Shown in pieces: positions 9,501-24,500 of a stretch of 64,000 nt of DNA. Made by a program: the position numbers and the translations under genes. This DNA is from Stieleria maiorica (lineage in GTDB: Bacteria; Planctomycetota; Planctomycetia; Pirellulales; Pirellulaceae), in the NCBI RefSeq assembly GCF_008035925.1, contig NZ_CP036264.1:8470343-8534342 (forward strand), written 5' to 3'. Within the stretch, counting starts at the first letter, position 1. The number at the start of each line of letters is the position of its first letter. The notes beneath the pieces are model-generated. The model had not been told where the DNA came from, searched no databases, and saw only the letters and a program-made list of their open reading frames with translations.

Positions 9501-12500
9501 GTCGCGTTCACGATCGCTCTACGAGTCTAACCGACGCAGCGTCCAAACGGTCGGCGGCGGTGACGTGCATTTGGACTTCGGGTTCCAGTTGACACCGGGA
9601 CTGGAGCCAGTGCTTTATGTCAGCGACACGAGCAATGTCGATCTGGCAGTGCAAATCGATCAGAACAATTTCAACACGACAGTCAATTCCGGGCCGCTGT
9701 CCATGGCCGTCTCGGGCGGTTCGATCGTGCTGGACGATGGAAATGGTGCACCGGCCCGTTATCAATTGTCACTGCCAGTGATCGCCGGTGGCCGTTACGT
9801 CGCTTCGGCGATCAATGACGGTGGCGCAGTGCAAGCAACGGTGCAAGGCCGGTCGACCCTGACATTGCCTTTGACTCATCCGACAACCTCGGTCGCTTTG
9901 AGTCCGGCATTGCGAATTGACGTCCCCGATTTGTCAGCGATGGACTTTTCGGTCGCAACCCCCGACTTGGCCGACATTGTCGATCAGTTCGATGCGTTTG
10001 CCGACCAGCGTGCGATGCCGGGATTCGTACGACGCGTCTTCGATTTGTTGCAGACGACGTTCAACGCGTCGGTGGGTGATGTCAATCAGCCGATTATCGG
10101 ACAGTCGCTTTCGGATTCGACATTCTTGTCGGATTTAGGAAACGAAATCGCAACGGCACTGGAGTCGGAGTTTGCCGCCGGCCGGACAAGTTTTACGGAC
10201 GTTCAGGCCGTGTTTCAAACCTTCAATCTTGGACCACCGCCGGCACCAGTGCCTCCGCCGGTCGCCGCTCCTCCGGAAGACATTCTCTGGACGGGGCAGA
10301 TCACTTCGGGGCTGCCGGGAATCACCCGGATTCAACCCCTCGCAAGCGGAATCCCTGGGCTTTCGACCGATGTCGACGCGATCCTGGTCGGTGACGGGAC
10401 CGTGGCGATGAATTTCGGTTACGACTTTGTGCTCAATGAGCCCGTGATCGGACTGGAGGAGCTGGATGAATTGAATCTCAGCCTGGTCGGAGCGGTGCCG
10501 CAATTCAATCAGCTCGAACCGGTCAGAGGAAACCAGGGCAGCATCGAAACCTACGTCCGCGACGACAGTCTGATCCTGACCCATGCGCGGACGTTCGCCG
10601 AGGGAGATCGGCACAGCTACTCGGTCGATTTAAATGTCGGCGATCCGATTCAAGTCGTCGTCATGCCCAGTGCCACGTTGCGGCCCCGTGTCAAAGTCAC
10701 CAAGCCGGGGGGCGGCTCGGTTGTGTTGGATGTCAGTACCCCGTTTCTGGATACTTTTTCGTCGTCGCCGAATCCAGGCGATCCGGTGATCTTTGCCGGC
10801 CGGGACGCGATCGCGTCGGTTGCCGGCACGTATGTCATTGAAATTGATGACTTCACCAACTCGTCAGGCAGCTATGCCGCTTGGTTCGGTGGCACTCGGA
10901 TTCAAGAGAAGATTGTCTTCGATCTCGGGAAAGGCGATGACATCATTTATGAGAGCGAGCTCGATAAGGGGTTGACCGTTGACGACATCAAGGCGGATCC
11001 CCAAAGGGCGCCGGTCAAACGATCGCAGGTCAAGGGCGATGCGTTCTTTGATGTCGTCGTCGAAGGTGACTCGCAGGATGGATTTAATTATCTGTCGTTG
11101 GACGACTTGGCGATCGAGACCGACACGCCCGGTCCGGTCAGCCGCACGTTGGATCTCGTCGAGCGTGCCGGGTACACACCGGCAACACTCGACAGTGGAA
11201 CACTCCGCGTCATTTTCGATGGCAGCGTGCGAACCACCGAGCAGCCGACATTCAACACCGGCGTGTTGCGCGTTCGGTTCTTGGACGCTGCAAATCAACC
11301 CGTCGGTTCGGGCCAGTCGTTGAACATCGTCGGGCAACAGTTTTCGATCGTGGGCGTGCCAGCATGGGATTCTGCGGGGGTGCAGTTGCGTGGATTGGTC
11401 GATGTTCCCGCGGGGGCGCGCAAACTGGTCTATGAACTGAGCGTCGACAATGGTTTCCAGGGCGACGTGTTGCTCAGCGACGCAAAGCTGGTGGTGCGAC
11501 ACAACGAACCGCTGATGCGTTTCGGCATCGAAACCCAATGGCCCATCGACTTTGACGTTCCGCGAGCGTTCACGCCGAAGGAGTTGGCCGACAGCATCTC
11601 ACTGGCCCAACAATCGGTGGAGTTCGTCGGGCTAGAACTAAACGTCGGTGAAGCCATTCGGCAATTCGCCAAACCGGTCATCGATGAACTTAAAGCCCAG
11701 ACGACGTTGCTGCGTGACCCGGTGGAATCGCTGCGCAAGCCGGTCGTGTCATCGGATGCCCATTGGACTCTGCGTCGAGTCTTCGGATCGACGACCATCT
11801 TGGACATGGTTGAATCCGTCACCGGCGATATCGAATCGTTCGAAGACATGGACCAGTTCTTCAAGGTCATCGACATCATCGCCGACATGAACCCGTCGCA
11901 ACCGGGCGCCGGGTTCATCGATATCGGCGGATTCCAATTGTTGATGAATGACTATGATCCGCTGCAACCCGAGTCGCCGACCAACCGTCGTGACTGGATC
12001 GACGTCGTCTTGTATGACGACAACAACCCCAACGTGATCACCGATTTTGATACTCAGTCGGGCGAGTACGCCTTTAAAATCAACGAGTTGAAAGTCAACG
12101 GCGGTGGGGACCTTCAAATCGACTTGCTGCGAAACGCACGTGGCTTTTCGGATCTGTTGATCGGCCGGCCCGTCACGATCGTCGATTTCCAGATGCCTGA
12201 GTTGAATCTGCGTCACACGATCAACCGTGGCTTTGGCGTGACGATCTGGGACTTCCTGCCGGGGTTCAGCAACCGGCTCAGCGGTGAAGTCCGGGTCAGG
12301 GCGAACATTCATCTGGGATATGACAACATCGATGGCCCGTTTGTCTATGCCAATGATTCGTTGATCGAGCTTGGTGGCGAAATCACAGTCGACTTGGCGA
12401 CTTTTGAGATCAGCTTGCCCTACCTGGAAGCGGTCAAGAAAGTCACCGAAAAATGCAACAAGGTGATCGCCGGGATTTGCGATTCCGTCGCAAAAGTCGT

Positions 12501-15500
12501 GGAATGGGTGGACGAGCAACGCATCGCAGTCGGCCGCGCGGGGCTGCGCGGCGGCATCGACGTCAACGTCACATTGAAGCCGAAAGATGCCGACGGCGAC
12601 GGCAAAATCCGCGCGACGGAGTGGGAACAAACGGCGCAGTATCGTGACAACATCGATCAGTTGACCGCTACCGGTTCTGACGGCGCGCTCGATGCGTCGG
12701 CAATTCTGACCCAGGTCGGGATGCACTGCAAATTCGACTTCTACGGACAGATCGATGGTGTCATCGAAGCGTTCTACCGCGCCGGGAAGGCAGGTTCCGA
12801 TGAAAAGAATCTGGCCCGCATCAATTTGTATCATTCCAACAGCGCACACAACTTCGTGGCGAATTTGACCAATGATACCAATCGATTGATCGACCTGATC
12901 AATGCCAATCAATCCGGCGATGATCTTGCGCACGTGGCATTGGCCGATTGCGGGGTGAATCCGCCGACGCTGGCGACGCTCGTGCCGGGAAGCGGACCCG
13001 ACGAATTGACGTTATTGTTGAATATGGGGCCGCGGGCGGGGTTCCGGCAGACGGTCAACACGACCGATGGCAATGAGACGTTTTCTGTCGAAAACACCGG
13101 AACGCCTGGCGTCGTGAGGGTGACTTTCGGTCCCTTCGTTCAAGTCTACGGTCAACCCGGCAAGACGATTACCAAGGTCGTCGCCGACGGCGGTCAAGGC
13201 GATGATACGATCGTCGCGGCCGACGACTTCAATATCGCAGTCGATTTTTACGGCGGTGCCGGCAACGATTTCTTGGTCGGCGGCATGCTCAACGATGCGA
13301 TCAATGGCGGTTCGGGACGCGACACGTTGGTCGGCGGTTTGGGTGCCGATCAAATGGACGGCGGTGGCGATCCAGACGAAGTCCGCGGCGGAGAAGGCGC
13401 CGACACGCTGTACGGCGGTACGGGCTGGGACAGCCTGTACGGTGGCAGCGGCAATGACCGAATCGATGGTGATTCCGGCAATGACCTGCTCGTGGGCGGA
13501 ACCGGCACCGACGTGTTGCAAGGCGGTAGCGGGTCCGATCTGTTGTATGGACACCTCGATCCGGCCTCTCCGGGGACGTCCGATGACTCCGCCCCCGACT
13601 CGCTTCACGGTGGAACAGGCAACGACTTTCTCGACGGCGGCTTCGGCAACGATTTCTTGTCCGGCGACGAGGGCCACGATCAACTGTTCGGCAACCGTGG
13701 CAATGACGGACTGTCCGGAGGGACCGGCGACGATACGCTCGACGGCGGTGACGGAGTCGATTTACTCGAAGGAGACTCAGGCGCGGACCTGTTGCGCGGC
13801 GGAGATGATGACGATGTTTTGTACGGCAACAATCGCACCAACTCGCCCGGAGATTTATCAGGCGACGTGTTGTATGGACAACGAGGCGATGACGAACTCC
13901 ATGGCCAAGACGGCGACGATTTCCTGGACGGTGGCGACGACGCCGACACGTTGCATGGCGGCGACGGAACCGACCGACTGTTTGGACGCGATGGACAAGA
14001 CGTCTTGTATGGGGATGCCGGTAATGATGCGGTCGACGGCGGTAATCAAGACGATGTTCTGTATGGCGGGCCGGGAATGGATACGTTGTCAGGTGGATTC
14101 GGCGAAGACACGCTGCGTGGCGAAAGTGGCAACGACGAGCTCTATGGGGGGCCCGACAACGATACGATCGAAGGTGGCAGCGGATCGGACCTCGTGGACG
14201 GACAATCGGGCAACGACACCATCTATGGTCATACGATCGATGGCACCGGGGATGACAATTTACGCGACCGTCTTAACGGCAGCTTCGGTGCGGACACCAT
14301 CTACGGTGGCGGCGGTCCCGATATCATCCGCGGCGGCGGCGACAACGATTTCCTGTACGGCCAAAACGGCGACGATGAAATCTTTGGCGAACAAGGCATC
14401 GATCGGATCGAAGGGGGCACCGGAAGCGACACCCTGGATGGCGGATCACAGAACGACTTTGTCTATGGACATTCCGCCAGCGGGGCCGGCGATGATCTCG
14501 CCAGCGATTCGTTGCTCGGCGGATACGGTGACGATCTGCTGATCGGAAATGGCGGACCCGATCACATTCGCGGTGGTCCGGACAAGGATTTGATCTATGG
14601 GCACAGCAACAGCGGTACCGCCGACGACGAAGCCGCCGATTCGCTCTATGGAGACGACCACGAGGATACGATTCTCGGGCAGGGAGGACCGGATACGATC
14701 TTTGGTGGCCACGGAAACGACAGCCTGATCGGTGGTGCGGGGGCCGACGTCATCAACGGCGATGACGGTCATGACGCATTGTTTGGTGGTGAAGACGCCG
14801 ACTCGATCGACGGCGGCGACGGTAACGACGAAATCGAAGGCGGTGAAGGGGCCGACACGATTTTTGGCGGCGCGGGGGATGATCGGGTCCAAGGCGGTTT
14901 GGCAGCCGACTCGATTCAAGGAGGAACGGGCAGGGACGAACTCCGCGGAGGTGAGGGCGACGATGTGATCGCCGGCGGTGAGGATGACGACCGAATTTTT
15001 GGAGAACAAGGCAACGATCATTTATTGGGCGACGATGGTAATGACACCATCGAGGGTGGATCGGGGGTCGACACCCTCCAAGGCGGTTCGGGAGATGACC
15101 GTCTGATCGCCGGATCGGGAATCGGAAATGTGATTCGCGGAGACGCAGGCGACGACTTTATCACCGGTTCGGATGAAGGTGGTGAATCAGATCCCGACTT
15201 CAGCGATGCGACCTACTTCGGTGACTTCATCGACGGCGGCTCCGGGGCGGACACGATCGATGCGCTCGGCGGCGCCGATCATGTCCTCGGTGGCGTCGGA
15301 AACGACACGATTCGTTCCGGAGCCGGTGGCGACTTTGTCCAGGGCGGATGGGGTGATGACCTGATCGATCTCGGCAGCGGGACCCACGACGTCGGCCACG
15401 GTGATGAGGGCAACGACGTGCTGTACGGATCCGTGTTCGGCGACGACATCCTGATCGGTCACAGTGGCGATGACAAACTATTTGGCCGCGGCGGCAACGA

Positions 15501-18500
15501 CGGCCTGTACGGCGGAGACGGGGACGACCTGTTGGACGGCGGCACCGGAACGGACGTGATCTCCGGCGACGCCGGAGATGATGAATTGATCGGCGGCGGT
15601 GGCGTCGGCGATCAACTGTCGGGCGGTGCAGGCAACGATGTGATCCGCGGCAGCGACGACGGTGCCGACATCGCCGACGGGGGACCCGGTAAAGATGTGA
15701 TCTACGGATTCGGCGGAAACGATTCGTTGGCCGGCGGCGATGACGACGACGTGATTCATGGCGGATCGGGCGACGACCTGATCGAAGGCGGACAGGGAAG
15801 CGACACGTTGCTCGGCGAAGCGGACCACGATGTGATCTACGGACACACCGCGGTGGGCAGTGATGACGACGACGCGGTCGATTATCTGTACGGTGACTTT
15901 GGCATCGGCAGCGTCGGCACGACCGTGCTGGTCACCATGGGCAATCCCGGACGAGACCAACTGTTCGGCGGCGGCGGGAACGACTTGCTGTTCGGCGAAG
16001 GCGATGATGATGCGATCAACCCGGGCGCCGGGGCGAGCGACGTCGTCGATTTCGGTTCGGGTGAGTCCGCCGTCCCGAATGATTTCATCCCTCCCAGTCC
16101 CACCCCCGCCCCCGCGGTCCAGTCGCAGGATTTGCCACAATCGCAAGCGTCAACATTGCCAACCGGCGACGATGAAGCCGGACGATGGCATGGCGTCGGC
16201 GGATCCAACGGTTCCGACGGGATCAGCGGGCGTGTCGCGTTGGCGACCGAACCCTCCATCGCCATTGTTGGTGACGCGCGCTACGTCGCATGGGCGGACG
16301 ACCGATCGGGAACCTACCAGATTTACGTCGCACGCCATGACTCCGCCAGCGGCTGGACCGAGTTGGACCGGTCCGCCGGTTACGGCGGCATCTCCAACAG
16401 CGGATCGTCTTCGCGGGCACCTTCGATCACGGTCGATGCCAGTGGCCGACCGGTCGTTGCCTGGACAGAACGATCCGGGACGCAGTCGAACATCCATGTG
16501 GCGGTCTGGAATCCTGTTGACGGCCACTGGCAATCGCTGGCCGGGGCGGGGCAGTCCAGCCGTGCCAGTGAAAGCGGGCGGGCGTCCCAGCCTCAGATCG
16601 TTTCAACGACCGCCGGCATCGTCGTCTTTTGGATCGACGAACTGACCGGCACACGCGATCTGGCCGCGTTTCGATTTGATGGCGTCGCCAACCAGTGGGT
16701 CGGGCTGGACGGATCGTCCAACGGTTTTGGTGTTTGCCTGACACAAAACGTGCTGGACTATTCCGTCGATGTGGACGGTTCGAAAATCGCCATCGGATTC
16801 ACCAAGACCGACGGCACGGTCTCCAACGTCCATGTGAAAGAGTTCGGAGGAGTCAGTTGGACGGACTTGTCCGCATCACCGGTCACCGGAATCAGCGATG
16901 CGGCGGAATCGGCGTCCGAAGTGTCCGTCGCCTATCACCAAGGCGAACTGTTTGCGGCCTGGACCGATTCGCTTTCGTCCGACTCATTCGGCTCGGAAGT
17001 TTATGTCCTTCGCCGGACAGGGACGACGTGGACTGATGCGGGAACCGGATCGGCGGCCGAACGAGGTGTTTCGGGGCCGATCCGCCAATCCACCGGCAGG
17101 GTACACGATCCCGTACTCTCGTCCAACGCCGGGCGATTGTATCTCAGCTGGATCGACCACCGCGATGCGATTGATCCTGGCAAAGTGTTTTCGCTTCAAT
17201 GGTCGGGGCTGCAATTCCAAGCGGCAATTGGCGGCGATGCGAGCGGTGCGGGCATCGTCCGCGGGCAAGATGACATTGACACGATCGTGTCGTCGGTCGA
17301 CTCGTCGGGGCGACTCTGGTTGACATGGGCGCGACAACATGACGGTGTCGGGGCGATCGGATTGGTCGGCCAAGGCACCTCGGCAACCAACGTCTTTCTG
17401 GCCGATTCAACCAACACGGTCGCCAACATTCTGGCAACGACTGATCTGAATCCCGGCGACAGGATCGTGATCGTCGGCGATCAGCCCGTCGGGTTCACGG
17501 TGCTCGCCGCGGACTCCGGCGTCCAGATCCTTGGTGCACCAGGAGTTTCAATCCATGGCCCCGTTGCCGTCGACGGCGCCACCGGCGTGCTGCTGCAAAA
17601 CCTGCAGCTTGAGTCTTCGTTGTCGATCCTCGACGCGTCAAACTTCACCATGCGGGATTCCTCGCTTCTGGTCGGCGGCGTGTTCGTCAGCGGCGGAAAC
17701 AACCTGAGTTTCATCCGCAATGACTTCGGCTTTCCCGTGACCCTGGCCGGTGCCGGCAATGGAATCTTGCTGTCGCAGAACCGGTTCCAATCGGGGCTGG
17801 AATTGACCGGGAATGCCGTCGACGTGGCGATCAACGACAACATCGTCGCGTCAGACGGGATCGACGTGTTCGGCGTGACAAGCGGTGTCATGCGAGCCAA
17901 TTCTGTCGTCGGCACACTCGATCTGCAAGCCGAATGGACGGGCGCGATCGAGGACAACCGTTTCCATGGTTCACCGGTCGGTGTGCGTTACGCGGCGCCC
18001 GCGCAACTGCGGGACAACCGAATCGATGGAAACCAGACCGGTGTCGTGGTCGATTGGAACGATCCCGCTTCCGGTTTCGGCCAGGTCGGCGTTCACGCGA
18101 CCAATCAAATCGAAGGCAATGGGACCGGCGTCTTGCTGAATACGACCAATGCGACCGTTTCCGGACAAGAGATTCACAACAATGGCGTTGGCATCAGCGG
18201 TGTCGGCCGTGCGGGTGGCTTCGATCCGCTGCGGCCGAATCGGTTGGTCGGAAATACGACCGGCATCGCCACAACCGGACCGATCGAATTCAATACCATC
18301 ATCGGCGGATCGGTCGGCATCAGCGCCGCGTCCACGCAAACGATTTCGCACAACGTTTTTCAAAACAGTGCGACATCGATCGACGTCAGCGGCACGACGA
18401 GCACACGAATTCAAAGCAATACCTTCGTCGACACCAGCGGCACCCACGTCCATCTCCACAACCAAGCGATGGAGACGGAGATTCGTGGCAACCTGATGTC

Positions 18501-21500
18501 GACGTCGGGAGGAACAAACATCGTCGTCGAACCCGATAGCGAGCCGGGGTTCTTTTCCGATCACAATTTGCTACATGCGGAAGACGGCGGGCATCTGGTG
18601 CGTTACTCGGTGACGGACTTCGATGACATCTTGGACTGGCAACGCGATCTTCACAAATTCGATTTGAACTCGTTCGGAACGACGGTGGTGTCCCCGACCG
18701 GCATCGAACCGGTTTATTCGCTCGGGACATCACCACCGGACCGTTTGATCCGCGCCGCGGCGAATCAGCGTCGGACCGGTCCGGGAACCGACGGCGGATC
18801 ATCGTTGACGCCGGTGGCGACTTCGGTCGCGGCAAACACGATCGCAAATCCCGTGTTCTCCGGCGGCATGACCGGATGGACGGCGTCACCGACGCTATCA
18901 CGTTCGCTCAGTACCGAAGCATTCTATCAGGGCAACCAGTCGCTGCGGATCGCCACCTCGATCTCAGGAACGCTTTCACAAGTTGTTGGTCTCAATTCAG
19001 TCGGGGTTGATCTGACGAAAGTTGATGCGGGACGAATGGATGCGGTCGCATCGCTTCGTGTACGCGTTGAAGGCGGCGGGCCACCGAAGTCAACGTTGCG
19101 GCTGGAGTTGGAGTTTCGTTCGGCATCCGATTCCGTCTTGAAGACGGTCCAGGTCGATGCCGACGCATCCGATGATCGCTGGTCTCTGGTCGGCGACCGC
19201 GTCGCGATCCCACCGCTGACGCGCAGCGTGGCGTACCGCGTGGTGTCCGATGGTGCGGCGCCTGTTGGAACACAGGAGTTGATCGACGACGCATCGTTGA
19301 TCTTCGTCGATGATGCCTTTGCGGCGGACCTGGGAGCGGGCGGCGGCTCCGAATCCGATGCCGGCCAGATCGCCGGACCACGTCTGTATCTCCGCCGTCC
19401 CGACTTGTATCTCGATTGGGAACGCGATGTTCCCAAAACGATTCACTGGGATTCACACGATGTGCCGGCGAACGAACCGATTCGGATCGAATTGTGGCAA
19501 GACACAAGCGATGGTCCCGCCTTCTTGACGACGATCACAACCGCGACGGCAAACGACGGGCAATACACATGGACTCCCGTGTCCAGCGGGATTGATTTCG
19601 GCACCCATGGCTTGCGGCTTCAACTTTCCCTGGCAAACGATCGGATCGTGTTTGACCGCAGCTTTGAATCGTTCAGCGTCCCGGAGCAATCGTCGCAGTA
19701 CTTCGTCAATGATGTCCTGAGCGGTGCAGACGAATACACGACGGCCGCCGGTAGCCACCGCAATACCGGCCGCTTGCCCACAAGTCCGAAACCGTCGATC
19801 GATTCGGTGCTGCAGGCATACATGTTGTCGGCCGGTGACACGCTTTACGCGGACAACGGTGATTACCGCTTGTTTTATCCCATCACCATTTCGAATGTTC
19901 CTGGAATCGGCGACGACGAAGGGTTTGTGATGCGCGGCGCTCTAAATGGGACCACGACGCTGCGTCACGCCGGACCATTGACCGTCGCGCCCTTGGTCGA
20001 ACTGCTCGACGCGGATTTCGTGACCGTCTCGGATTTTCGCTTAAATGATGCCCAATACGGTTTGTATGCGAGCGACGGGACGACCTCGCTGACGGCTGAG
20101 CGACTTGAGGTCAGCGGACATGACGTGGACGGGATCTCTCTAGGTAGTGGACATGCACAGCGACTGACCGAGATCACGGCGGCTGACAACGGGCGGTTCG
20201 GAATCTATTCCCAAGGATCGGTGGGCGAATTGGTCGCCGCTGATGTTTCCGACAATGCCAGTGGCGGCGTCCGCATCACCGGAAACGTCGGCTTGATCAA
20301 CCAATCGGCGTTCTACAACAACGGTGGCAGCGGTCTGTATCTGGACCAAGCCGGGTCGGTCACGATCACATCCAGCACGGCGTCTCGAAACGACGGCCAT
20401 GGCCTTTTCGCCTACGGGTTGGTTGATGGTGCAGTGATCGGCACCAGCGACCTTTCACTCGCGGCGGGCAACCAGTTCTATGAAAACGCGGGCGACGGTG
20501 TGTACGCCAGTGGACTCGCATTGATCGCCGGCAACGTCGCTTACGGCAACGCCTCCGGCGCCGGTGTGCGAAACAGATCCGGCGGAACGGTTCAGAACAA
20601 TGTCTCGTTCGGAAATCTGGTTGGAATCGATTCGTATGGGCCGGTGATCGGGAATCGCGTCTACGACAATCGCGATGGCGTTCGTGGATACTACGATGAA
20701 TCGATCCGGGACAACGTCGTCTATTCAAACGATTATGGCATCCTGGCATTCAACAGCTCAGAGGATGTCAACAATAACCTGGTTTACGACATTGCCGAGA
20801 TCGCGGTTTCGCTCAATCAGCCACAGGAAACAACTCGAATTCGCAACAACACGATCGTGGTCGGCGGTCATGCTGCGGCGTTGCGTATCGTGGATGGCCA
20901 CGGCCCGTCCGTCACAAACAATATTCTGGTCGTCGATGGTGGTAGCGTGTTCGATTTGAACGCTCCCAGCCAGTTGACTCATCGGTCGGATTACAACCTG
21001 TACCATGTCACAGGGACGGGCAATCTGGGAGTCTGGGCCGGGGTGGCGCGAAGCACGCTCAGTGCATGGCAACTTGCAAGTGGTGCCGATGCTTCCAGCT
21101 TGGTCGGCGACCCTCACTTTGTTGACGTTGCCGGAGCCGATGGAATTGTTGGTGCCAGCGGAACGGCTCGCGGGTTTGACGACGATTTCCACTTGCAAAG
21201 CCAATTCGGCAGCTTGCATGGTCAGAGCTTTGCCCCCGTGATCGATCCCGCAAACGGATTGCCGGTGTTGGCTATCGGGACTTGGATGCTTGATGCACGG
21301 CAATCCATCGGAATCGACAGGGGGGATGAATCGATACCGGTGGGTGACGAACCGAGCGACAATGGCGGCTACATCAACTTGGGAGCCTATGGAGGAACAA
21401 CCGCAGCATCCAAGAGCCCGTCGCAGTTCATGTTGGTGACCAAACCGTCCGCGGCCGCCAACTGGCCGGCCGGTCAGTCCTTCCCCATTCATTGGCGCAC

Positions 21501-24500
21501 CAGCGAGACGGGGGGAACGGTTGACATTCAACTGGTTCCCGACGGTGGCGGCACGCCAATTTTGATTGCTGATGACACTACCAACGACGGGCAATTCACG
21601 TTCACCGTTGACACGTCCGTCCCTCCGGGAGCCTATATCGTCAGCGTTGAAACGGCGGCTGGCTTGGCCGGAATGACCCCATTCCCGATCCATGTCACCG
21701 GTCAAATCAATGCGTACTACGTCAACATTCCCGGCGACGCTGACCTGACCGACAACCAGTACACCACCGCCGCCGGCGACCCCTCATTCAGCGGCACCTC
21801 GCCCGATGCGCCCAAGTCGTCGATCCGCGAGATCTTGTTCGCCTACGACCTGGAACCGGGAGACATTATCTTTGTCGATACGGGGCTGTACACCGTCGAA
21901 GCCAACATCGTGATCGATGCGGAGGATTCGGGGGTGCGAATCGTGGGTCCGACGGAGGTCGGCAAGGCGGCGATCCTGGATCGCGGCAACACCAACGCGG
22001 GCAGCTATGTGTTCGATCTGGTGGGCACCGATTCGGTGACGCTGTCGAACCTGTCGATCAGCGGGGCCGACAGCGGGATTCATCTGGGGACAAGTGCCGG
22101 CAACACGAACACGACGATCGTCGGGAATGATCTGTTCGGCAACCAAACGCACGGCGTGGTTGTGTTCGGCGGGAACACGGACACGCTGATCGAGGGCAAC
22201 TCCGTTCACGACAACGTGTACTACGGGCTTCGAATTGACGGTGACCGGACGACGGTCTCGGGCAACCGGGTGTACGCCAACCAGTCTGGTGTGTCGGCCG
22301 GATACACGGGGCAACAGACCCAGCGAACGATCATCGACAACGTGGTCCACTCCAACACGTCTCAGGGGATCTATTTGTACGGTTTCAATACCGAAGCGAT
22401 CGACAACGAAGTCTACGGACATAGCAGCGGGGTCGGTATCCAAATGGAACCGGGCAGCGTGGCGCGTGGCAACGTGGTGCACGGCAACGATGTCGGGATC
22501 GGCACCCAATACGGTGCCACGGTCGATTCCAACCGGGTTTACGACAACCGGATCGGGATTCGAACCACCAGCGGCTATGACACGGTGCTGGTCGGCAACC
22601 GCGTGTATTCCAACAGCGAGGGGATTCGGATCGATGGCCAGAACTATGTCACGATTTCAAACAACCTGGTCTACGCCAACACGAACTCGGCGGTCTATTT
22701 GAAGGGCGGCTATCGCAGCGGCGAGGCCCATCCCCGGATCACCGGCAACACGATCTACCAATCGGTCGGCGATGCGGTGACGATCGAACAGTCCAGCGAG
22801 GTGCGTCTGTCGAACAACATCCTGTGGGTGGAAAACGGCGCGGCGATCAGTGTCGCCGCCGATGCCCAGGTTGGCTTCGCCAGCGATTACAACCTGTTCC
22901 ATCTTGCCGGGGCGGGGATTCTGTCTCGCTGGGACGGACAGGGGATCGACGGCTTGGCCAGTTGGCGATTCGAATTGGGGTTTGATTTTGACGGTCTGTC
23001 CGGTGACCCGATGTTCTTGGATGTCGATGGTGACGATGGCCTGGTCGGTTTCGACCGCGACGTGCTTTCGACGATGATCATCGACGACGGCGATGCGGGA
23101 TTCAGTACGACCGGAACCTGGACGACGTACACCACCGGGGGCGGCAACCCCGGCGGATTTGATGACGATTACCGGCAGGGAGATTTCGGGGACAACGGGA
23201 CGGCCACCTGGACGTTCTCGGGCCTGACCGCCGGCACGACGTACCGGTTAGCTGCGACGTGGCGGGGTGACTACTACGCCGACGCACAATACCGCGTCAG
23301 CAGCGGCGGTCGAGAGATCGGAGTGGTCAACAAACGACAATACGAGTTCGGCGGCGACGCGGCGGACGACTTCATCGCCGACGGCCACGGTTGGGAATGG
23401 TTCGGCCACTATGTGGCGTCGGGTGACACGATCCAGGTCACGCTGATCGATACCGGTGGGTTCCGCTATTCGTATGCCGATGCGATGCGTTTGGACGCGA
23501 TCGCCGGGGATCGCGGTATCGACGATGATTTTCATTTGCGTAGCGGTTCGCCGGCGATCGACCGTGGCGATCCGCTCTCGCCGTACTTCCTGGAACCGCT
23601 GCCCAGCGGCGATCGTATCAACCTGGGTGCCTACGGGAACACGTCCGAAGCGACGCCGAGTGATTCGCAAACCGTTCAAGTCACGTCGCCGGTGGGTCTG
23701 GAGAAGTGGACGGCGGGCGACACCGAAACGATCGAATTCCGCTCCAGTGGCTTGACGGCGATGCGGACCGCGTTGGCGCTCAATGCCGGGGGAACGGCCG
23801 TCGGCGGTTGGAGTGGAAATGCTTTCCAGGGCAATTCCCATCGCGCCAACGTGGCACAACCGGTGGACCTGACGGCGGTGCCGAACCCTGCACCGGCGGA
23901 GATCTATCAAAGCTATGCGTACAGCGCCAACTCCGTCGAACCACTGCGCTACGAGTTGCCCCTTCGCAGCGGCAGCTACACCGTCCGACTGCACTTCGTC
24001 TCGACACCCTACACGACGTTCGATTTGTCGCTGCAAGGTCAGGTGGTGGAATCGAGTGTCGATCTGAATGCTCAAGCCGGCGGGACGGAACGAGGGCTGG
24101 TCAAGGAGTTTGCGGTCACGGTGGTCGGTGATGAAGGGCTGGTGATCGAGATGGCCAGTGTCAACGGCTGGTTTGCCGAAGGTCTGGCGGGCATCGAGGT
24201 CTTGCAGCCCAACACCAACGGTTCGGCGAACCCGACGGCCGCGATCGATGTTTCGACCGATGGCGGAGCCAGCTGGGCGGAAATCGCGACGGGAATTGCG
24301 TTAGACACCCGCGGTGTGGGCCGATACGACTGGACGATCCTCAGCGGGTTCATCACCACCGGGTCGACGGCGCTGGTTCGTGTGCGCAGCGGCGGTGTAA
24401 GCGGTCGTTCGGCATCGGCGTTCATGATCACGCCGGCTGGCAACCAGTTTTACGTCAATGTCGCCGGTGACGCAGACTTGACGGACAACCAGTACACGAC

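Noticed and set aside
13202-14542. 446-residue frame inside the RTX tract
   Set aside because: A frame-shifted reading of the repetitive GGxGxD tract; Met/Thr/Ala-rich pseudo-repeats result from the DNA repeat.
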